Of a DNA stretch of 33,525 nt, positions 13,301 to 22,300 are shown piece by piece. Below the pieces are notes generated by a model that worked only from the letters and a program-made list of their open reading frames with translations, ran no database searches and was not told the origin of the DNA. Location of the stretch: assembly GCA_000969725.1 (NCBI GenBank), contig JXSR01S017615.1. One strand, written 5' to 3'. This DNA is from Ophiothrix spiculata (taxonomy: Eukaryota; Echinodermata; Ophiuroidea; Amphilepidida; Ophiotrichidae). The number at the start of each line of letters is the position of its first letter. Positions within the stretch are counted from its first letter, which is position 1. The position numbers and the translations under genes are program-made.

Positions 13301-16300
13301 GCACATTAACTTCTAGCTGATTCAAAAAAGCGTTTGATTCCCCTAATACTTAATTAAAAGCACGCCAAATAAAATGCAGCTTTTACTCTGATTTTCAGTG
13401 CAATTTCTGTTTTGCAAAAGTTATTGTGTAATCCATATGTGAAACCAAACACATCAGGTTTATTGACCCTTCAGTAGATAATGGTCATATGTTTCAACCA
13501 ACTCCCTAGCCGATGGAGCAAGGGGGCACTTGTATTTGACATTTAACACAATACGGATATCAAAAACAGCCAAAATTTGAAAATATTGAATAGAAATCAC
13601 ATACGGTAATTAATATGTGGAAAGGGTGGTCTCAAAACATGAAAGCAGATAGGAAGACTTAATATAGGCCTTTTTCAGTCCAGAAATATATAGTCACATG
13701 TTCTTACCAAAAATAGGCATACATTATTATGCATATAATAAACAACAACAAAGTTAAATTCCTGCTTCAGGAAAATGGTCATTTTTGTATTTTGTCCACT
13801 CTGCAGCAAAAAGTGAACGTTTTTGGTAATTTGCTTGGGGCTTGCAGAACATGCTTAAAGTATATAACATTCAAAAGTACAGTTGGACACACAGGTCTTA
13901 ATCACAGTATGTACCCCCTCCCCCATGCCACTCTCTCAATTTATCCATGTTAATTGCTGTGAGATTTCAATTAACTCCATCAGCTATGGGAGGCTTAATG
14001 TTAGGTGTTTATGGGTGAAAAGAGCAATTAAAGTTTAATTAATTAGTGAGAACGGTAATTGGTTTTCTGATACACCTTTGTACCTATTTGGTATTAACGC
14101 ATTATCAGACAGTATTATGGTACAAGAGTAAATAGACAGCATGTGTTGAGAAAATGTGGCAAACATTCATTTGGTTCTCATGAAGGATATTTTTCATCAT
14201 ATCAATGTTAGAAAAGACAACACTTTTAAGATAAGTGCTTATGTATGGCTTTTTTCACTGCAAGGTGATCTCATTTTAGCTATCAGGGACTACAGATTAT
14301 TTGTGATAGACAAGAATTTTCTTACCAGGATCTTCATCTTTGTCTAGCTTAATTGACTTAGGACAGAACATGCAGACACTAGTACATTTCACCAGCTGCA
14401 CTCTTTCTTACGTATGAGTTTGCTCTGGATTGCATTATGAAGAGTTGTTGCAATAATTCCTGATGTTTGCATTCAAATCATGTTCACGGAATTCACTCTT
14501 CAAGGCAAGGCACATATCTCTAGAATGACTATAAACATAGAATTAACCAATTCTACACTGCCTATTTTTCATGTATGTGAGTAAGATTTCCTTTACAAAG
14601 TACAACTAAGCAACAAACTTTGGCAACAAAAATATGCTGCTAACCAGTGAAAACGCACCAAAGAATTATGACTAGTATGGAAAGTTTATGATAATTCTTT
14701 CAATGGATTCTGATTTAAATTAGTTCAAAAATATGGCAAGATCATTATGTCTAAGTGCAGTAGACTTAGAAACTAGACTTACTTAGCAATTTGAGATGTT
14801 AAACATGAGACATAGTACATTTTCAATAGATTTTCTTGATATATGATCTATGTTCATTTCATCAGTCAATATCCTCCTGAATAGAATTCTGAAATTCAAC
14901 ATTATGACTTGCGAGTTGATCTGAAACAAACACAAAATGGATGAGTGAAAATAAATGGAAGGTGATTGATATTTCCCATTTGAACTATATACAAACCATG
15001 CTATAGTTTAGCTTAGCTAATGGTGTCTGTAGTGATTGATAGTAAACCTATTGCTATTACCGGTCTGTTAGGTTGACTTTTTAAGTGAATTACATGCTAA
15101 AAGATCAACCGTTTCAACACGCTTGTCTTTGGAATATTCTGAAGACATTTAAATCAATTCACACTGATTCATACATTTGAAGATTGCATGGTTTTTGCTG
15201 GCTTTTTGGGATCTTTTCTATTGTCATCTTGGATTTCTGGAAGTTTGAGAGTATAATTTGACATGGATTGACATCTTAAGCAGAGAATGGATGTGTACAT
15301 GACTCTATATACTTGTGATGATACTAAAACACTGTTCTTGCAAAGATGTGTGTATCATAAGTATACACATAAGATGCTATCTTATAACTTACATTTGTAC
15401 AATTAAGTTGCTGTCTTTTGGATATACTGCATTCAAGGTTGCATCATGGAATAGCAAATAGTTTTGATTGATACATTTTGATTGGATGTAGGTTTCAAGA
15501 AATAACGACAAGAGAATATTTTTTCTGTTTGGGGATCAAGGCTTCAAAAACACTCACTGCTGAATCAGATTATCTAATGTTCAATTTGTGCTGCTAGTGT
15601 CATCTTGTGAAGTAGTTCATTTAGCATATATAGATGCAGCCTGACAATTCAGCTGTTAGTCAGCTTGCCTAGGTCTTCTGAGACCTAGGCAACTTTGTTA
15701 TTTTCATTGTGATGTTAAACGCCATTGCACATTCAAGCCATATCATTTGTATGACATGAAATACATATGAAACAGATACCAGTCTGTTCCTCTTCCTTTG
15801 TGCCTAAAAAGATGGTTTTCTCGATCACAATGTTATTTGCGACAAACACAGAGAGGTGTAGCTAAAAAAGAAAATAATATGGCTGTTTGGGTGATTCAAG
15901 GACTTGGAAGACTGAACTATAAACTGTGAAGCACAAATTTCTGCTTCTGATAGCAGTCATGGCTGAGGAATAGCTTAATTTAAAGTGTATACTGATTGAT
16001 GCATGGTGACTTTGTCTGAAATTAATCACAACTTATGGAGTTTGGAACTGATCAATGTAAAGTAGTAGGATTTCTTTGTAAAATATAGATAGATGTAATA
16101 TCAAACTTAAATGCGATCTCTTACCAATTTTAATCAATTACCTGTAATATTTTTGCAATATCTTAGAAACAAATTCTGCACCATTTTATGGACATCTATG
16201 TGTTTATAGATAGTCTCTATCATTACGCATTTATGTTTTTTTAAGTAGATAAGGGAAGGGAAAGTTCCAAACAGTAGACAAAAACAATATAAACAAAAAA

Positions 16301-19300
16301 TCCAAAATGTACCTGTATACATTGGTAATTACCGAACCATTGATCACTGAAATGAATGTACCACATTAGTGCACCTCAGTGTTATATTTCCAGTCGAGCC
16401 ATATACCCTACCCTTAATGTGCACGTCAATAGCATGATAGTAAAGAGATAGCTTAAAGAAACAACTTTTATTGACACAATAATATTTTCATAAGGGTAGG
16501 TATTTAGGGGCTAGTAATATTGCTACTTGTAAATCTTTGCTCAGTGTAGATATGCATTTGATATGATTTAAAAACAGACTGGAATTAATCCGAGACTATG
16601 AGGTGTTATAGCAAGCAATATATGTATTGGCTTAATTTATTATGTGTTTATGTTTTGCTGACCCCATCAAATTGTGTGCTAGTATTTCCGTCTAATAGTA
16701 CTGATTATTCAGCGATCAATATAAATGCTGAAAAGAATAATTGTAACATTTATTCAGAAAACAAGGCAACTTCTGGGTACAGAGTCAGTGCTATTCCTTT
16801 GAGTAAAAATGAATGTTTAATGCAACTAGATGTAATTAGTAACATACTTCTGACCATTTGTCCAAAGAAGAATGCCAAATATATAATCATTGAAAATCAT
16901 GAGAAGAACAAAACCATTTGCTCCGAATTGATCAGGAATGATGATTATAGTATTGACGAGTGTGTGAAATTTAAATCTGTTTCAAACTTGACATTGTTAA
17001 TTCATTTCAAAGGAGAAATCAATATCGGTGCCAGCAGCTGTAATGAAAATGAATTCCCAGTTAATTGCACCAAGCATGATTATTACACGGATATTGAATT
17101 ACTGAATAAATTTGATTGCATTGATCAGATTAATAATAACACCATATTTTGTAGTAATGAGCAAATTATAAGTAATAGTGGCGTGAAAGTTACTGATGTG
17201 CAAAATCAAGAATCATGTAGAAATTGTAGAAGTGAGGTTTATGAGAGGAATGATGAAGTGTGTACAACAAAATTGCATCATTTGGTTGGCAATGTTAATA
17301 TGCATTCATGTAGAATCAATGTACCTCATATTGATCATAAGTGCAGCTATGCACTTGATGTCAGAAGCATTTATTCTTTGTGTGATGGTGACAATGCCCA
17401 AAGATGGCACATGGTAGTGCCGTTAACCACATCAGGTTTAGATTTGCGGAATAATGCCCTTTCTGTTATAAAAGTTGGTGCTTTTGAAAGTTTTGCTCCC
17501 AGTCTTGTTACACTGTCTCTACAGAATAATTTGCTACACAACTTAGATGATGGCGTATTTGATGCTCTCTCTAGGCTTCAGGTTCTTGATTTGAGCTACA
17601 ATTGTTTGCAAACATTCACAGCAAATATTTTCTCACATTTAGAGAATTTAATCAGCTTATTTCTGGGTAATAACTTGATATCATCTCTCAAAACTACCAC
17701 ATTAAGTGAAAATATCTCTAGTTCAACTTTGGGGATATTTGGTGGACTAGTTAACTTGCAAATTCTTGACCTGAAATTCAATCAATTGAACAGTTTAAGC
17801 AAAGCAGTATTTAAAGGTATGAGGAGACTAGAGGAGTTGTACTTACAGTACAATTTTCTTCAGGTTTTGCATGCTGATGATTTCCTTAGTGTTGCAAATG
17901 TTGATGTAATTGATTTATCTCACAATCAATTAGATCATTTTGAGAACAAATCACTTGTACAAATTACTTCAAAGTGGAAATCACGATGCTCTTTTTACAA
18001 GCTTGATTTAAGTTTCAATCATTTGAAAGGATTATCCCCATACATATTTCATGCAATGGATACGTCAATTCCACGTTTTCGCAAGACTCAATTTATTACA
18101 TTAAACTTGAGCTATAATCGAATTGCATCATGGGAGCCTTATGCCTTATATGGATTTGTTCAACTGCAACAAGTTCTGCTTGGCCACAATAGGTTGAAGT
18201 CGTTAGAGCATGGTATATTCAACACTGTTGAGGGCACTGTTGCTGTGAATGAACTGTATTTGGAACATAATTTGTTGAATAAGATTCAACCTGGTGTCTT
18301 TGTAGGCTTTGATCAGGTTTGTGTGAAGAAACAAGGTAGAATTTGTGCAATGAGGAATCAATTTTACAGACTTCACTTGAATAATAACATGATGCAAGTA
18401 CTTGTCAATGGGACATTTGAAGGGCTAAAGTGTCTTCACGAGCTGTATTTGCAGCACAATCTTTTACATAAAGTAGAAGCTGACGGTTTCTATGGACTTG
18501 ATAGTCTGCAATCTCTGAATCTGAATCACAATAGGCTCCAATATTTTGAAACAAATGTATTTCAGCATATGCCATGTCTGACACATCTTCACTTGGATAG
18601 AAATGCCCTGACTGCTATCCCTATTGTGGAATCTCTGGTAAGCCTACGTTTCATAAGCATCAGTAGCAACAAACTGGTTACTTTGGATTCTGAATCCTTT
18701 AGGACTGTGCCTGGAGTACATTCCTTCTGCACTGGACTTGAATACAACTCAAGTTTTATTGAATCCAAAATGGAAATACTCATAGCTCAGAATAACAATA
18801 TTGACTTTATTGAAGGTAATTTCTTTCAGATAGTTCCATGGATTAAAGTGATAGATCTAAGGGATAATCCACTCAAACAGATTACAGCAGGATCCTTCAG
18901 TGGATTACCTAACTTGACAGATGTCTTTGTCACGAAAGATACTGTATGTTGTCTTGTTAACCAGACTGCTGCAAAATGCACAGCCTTAGGATTGCACCCT
19001 CAGTTTCGCACTTGCAAAAGAATGCTTCCAGAGACATATTTACAAGTGTGTATATGGTTTATGGCCATGTTTGCTATAATAGGAAACATAACTGTACTTG
19101 TTTGCTTTTATTATGGTAAAGTGAATCAAATTGACCATGTGCAAAAACTGCTCATTGGATCTTTAGCATTATCAGATCTGATAATGGGATTTTATTTGAT
19201 GATTATAGCTTCCATAGATGTGTTGTATCAAGGTAGTTTTGTTTTAAATGCTGATATATGGCGCTCTAGTCATCTATGCTTATCTGCTTCATTTCTGATG

Positions 19301-22300
19301 ACATTTTCATCTGAAAGTTCTATTCTTATCATAACAATGATAAGTTTTGATAGATGGCTACGTGTCAAATACATCAACAAGTTGCATTGGATTACACAGA
19401 AACAATGTGTTATTGCTGTTTTTGCCATTTACGTGTTCAGTCTTGGAATATGTACTACATTTTCAATTTTGCAAAAAGTTGACAACCTTGCATATATTTC
19501 AGATGTCTGTATGGCGTTACCATTGGTCAAAAGAGTTGTGCTTAGAGACTGGTATGTCGATGATAGCATTCCACCAAGTGCATTTTATTATGATACTGGA
19601 ATAAACTGGACCACTAAAACAACAGTAACTGAATCTGGTGCGCAAACTACATCAATGTACTTCACGGTGGCAGTCTTCTTATGTTTTAACAGTCTATGTT
19701 GTGTACTTATCTGTGCTTTTTATTGGAACATATTTGTGAAAGTATTCAAAAGTTCACGTAGGATAAAAAAGTTTCGGAAAAGAGAATTCAAGGTTGCCTT
19801 GCGGATAGGGTTTATTGTGCTGTCTGATCTGACCTGTTGGATTACGGTCTTGATACTCGGCATTTTGGTTCACTCTAACGTGACACATTTTTCACCAGAG
19901 GTTTTTGCATGGTGCGCGACATTTCTTCTTCCGATTAATGCCTCGCTTAATCCAATCATATATACATTTGTTATTGTTATTGAGAATAGTCTGTCAAAGT
20001 GTAGAAATAGGCGTATGCAATCAGATGCAAATATCCAACTACGAATACAAAGGCCTTCTGAGTGAATAATGAAAAGGTACTGCTGCTGTGTAACATATTT
20101 TTTAGAAACATTTAAAGAAATGGGGGGAAAATAGATGTTTAATCTTTTTTAAGAAATTGAATACCTCAGTTATATAAAACCTACTCAGTCCAAAAGACAG
20201 AAGTTGAAACTGAGTTCCATAGCATGTAGCAAACTACTATGAATGTTTATATAAATGTGATGGCTCACCCCGAAAGGGGAAACTTTGCAGATTATATCAA
20301 TTTTGATTTTATCATTCAATCTGCTATAGCATTTTCTAAGCTTTAAAATGACACCTTACTTGTTGGAATTGATCAAGGCAATCAAATTTTACAACAAAAA
20401 ATCTGCTGGAAATTCTTATTATTTTCTTTATTTTTTGCTACCTATTTTCAGGCAAAGTCCCCCTTTTCGGGATAAGTCATCACAAATTAGGAACTTAATG
20501 GACATTTTTTCAAAGCAAGAAAGTGTTAATCAACACGTAGAAATAATATATCAAACTACAATCTTTAGCAGACTTGTTTGGAATCTTAGTAATATAAAGC
20601 ACTCTCCCTGCTTTTAGTCTTACCAATGTTAAATAAATTTGAATGTATGTGCCAGGCATGAGAAGTTTCAGGAAATTTCCTGATTTCAGGATTTTTTTTG
20701 AAAAATCCCCTCTAAAAAAACATAGCAAAGTCCTTATTTATAGGAAATTTCAGGATTTAAGGATATTTTGTTAGTAATTGTTCTCATGCCTGATTGCCTG
20801 ATGTGTATACATACATTGATTAAGTGTAGGGGGAACCTTTTATAAGATGACGCTTTATCTTATACTTATAGGCTGTCAATAAAATAAGATAAGTAAACAC
20901 CCGGGCTCTAAAGCTATTTAGGAACATTCTTAAATAAAATTTTCTAAAGTTACATGAGAACACGAAAATTTGTAACAAGTTCAACTTGGACATGATTGAA
21001 TTTCCCAACTTTTAAGTAAGGAAATTCAATCACGTCCAAGTCTTAAGGGGTTTTCTCAGAGATGCAAATCCTCCATTGATTTTCTTAAAACTTTAGTATT
21101 TAGTAGATGTATTTGTGCTGATAACGAATCTATAAATAAAAAATATAGGTCACCGTTTTTGAGATACAGGCATTTCAAAAAGTACATATTTTCAAAAAAA
21201 AAAATCACCCGATTTACCATACAAAGTATAGGAAAACTCCAAAAAGTCAATCATTATGTGCTTGTAAAATAGTAAATGCTCCATTGATTTTCTAAATTTT
21301 TACATATATGTTAAAGCACTTTTTGCGCAGTTCAAAATACTGAAATAAAAAAATATGGTCACTCTGTTAGTTTTCAAGAAAAATGACAAAAACTGACCTT
21401 TTTTAATAAAATTTTGATTACTTAGATGGCACATCTGCGTCTGCATAATTTCCCGCGTATATCCAAACGCGTTAGTAAAGCATGCGATCAGTGTGCATTA
21501 AAATTTGCGCACGCAAAACAGATGCAAACATTTTTTTGATTTTTTACTATTTATGAAAAAAATTGTATCCCGCAGTAGAAAGCAACTGTTACTGAACTGC
21601 ATCTCTGAGAAAACCCCTTAAAATTTACTTGAATGATTTAAAAATATCTGTATTTGTCCTGTGTAGATGAAGTTGTGGGTAATTGACCTTTGACCTATTA
21701 TATTCAAATTAAGATACGATCTAAAGTTAGGAACATTTTCTGTAATGTTTAAAATTTTCTGAAGAATTTTGGAATGGGAATTACATCAACTAATTATAAA
21801 CTAACATTTATCATCCAAAGCTGCTTTAGGAAATCGAACTCATTGCACTCTTTGTGAATTTATGGATAACAATCTATGCCTGCAACATTATATTTGAGTA
21901 AATGGTAATCATAGTCATGTTTAAATATTCAACCATGATGAATGTCTTGAAAATAAAAAACCTTAAAACACTTTATTTGTTCAGAATCTTTGATGCAAAA
22001 TTTAATTTAAAATTATTCTAGAAACACCCAAAATGCTGTCTACCTGCACTGCCTTACAAATCCACAAACTTCACTCCGTTCGTAATTATTGTTCTGCAGA
22101 CCAACTTTTAGGAATATTCTTAAATCTTTATCAAATAGAGCCCAGAAGGTGCATAAGTGTATAAAGTATAAGTGATCCCAAGAGTTTTGCAAAAGATTGT
22201 GGTTGAATCTGGTTGAAATATGTTTATTCTTTGTGGTGCTCTAATTATGATTGACAGCATTTCTATGTCATTTACCTTTATTTATTTCTTAGTCAATGAG

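Noticed and set aside
16287..16293. TATAAAC as a TATA box for the receptor gene
   Set aside because: It is a single AT-rich match about 300 nt before the ATG in very AT-rich DNA, with no supporting initiator or transcript data.
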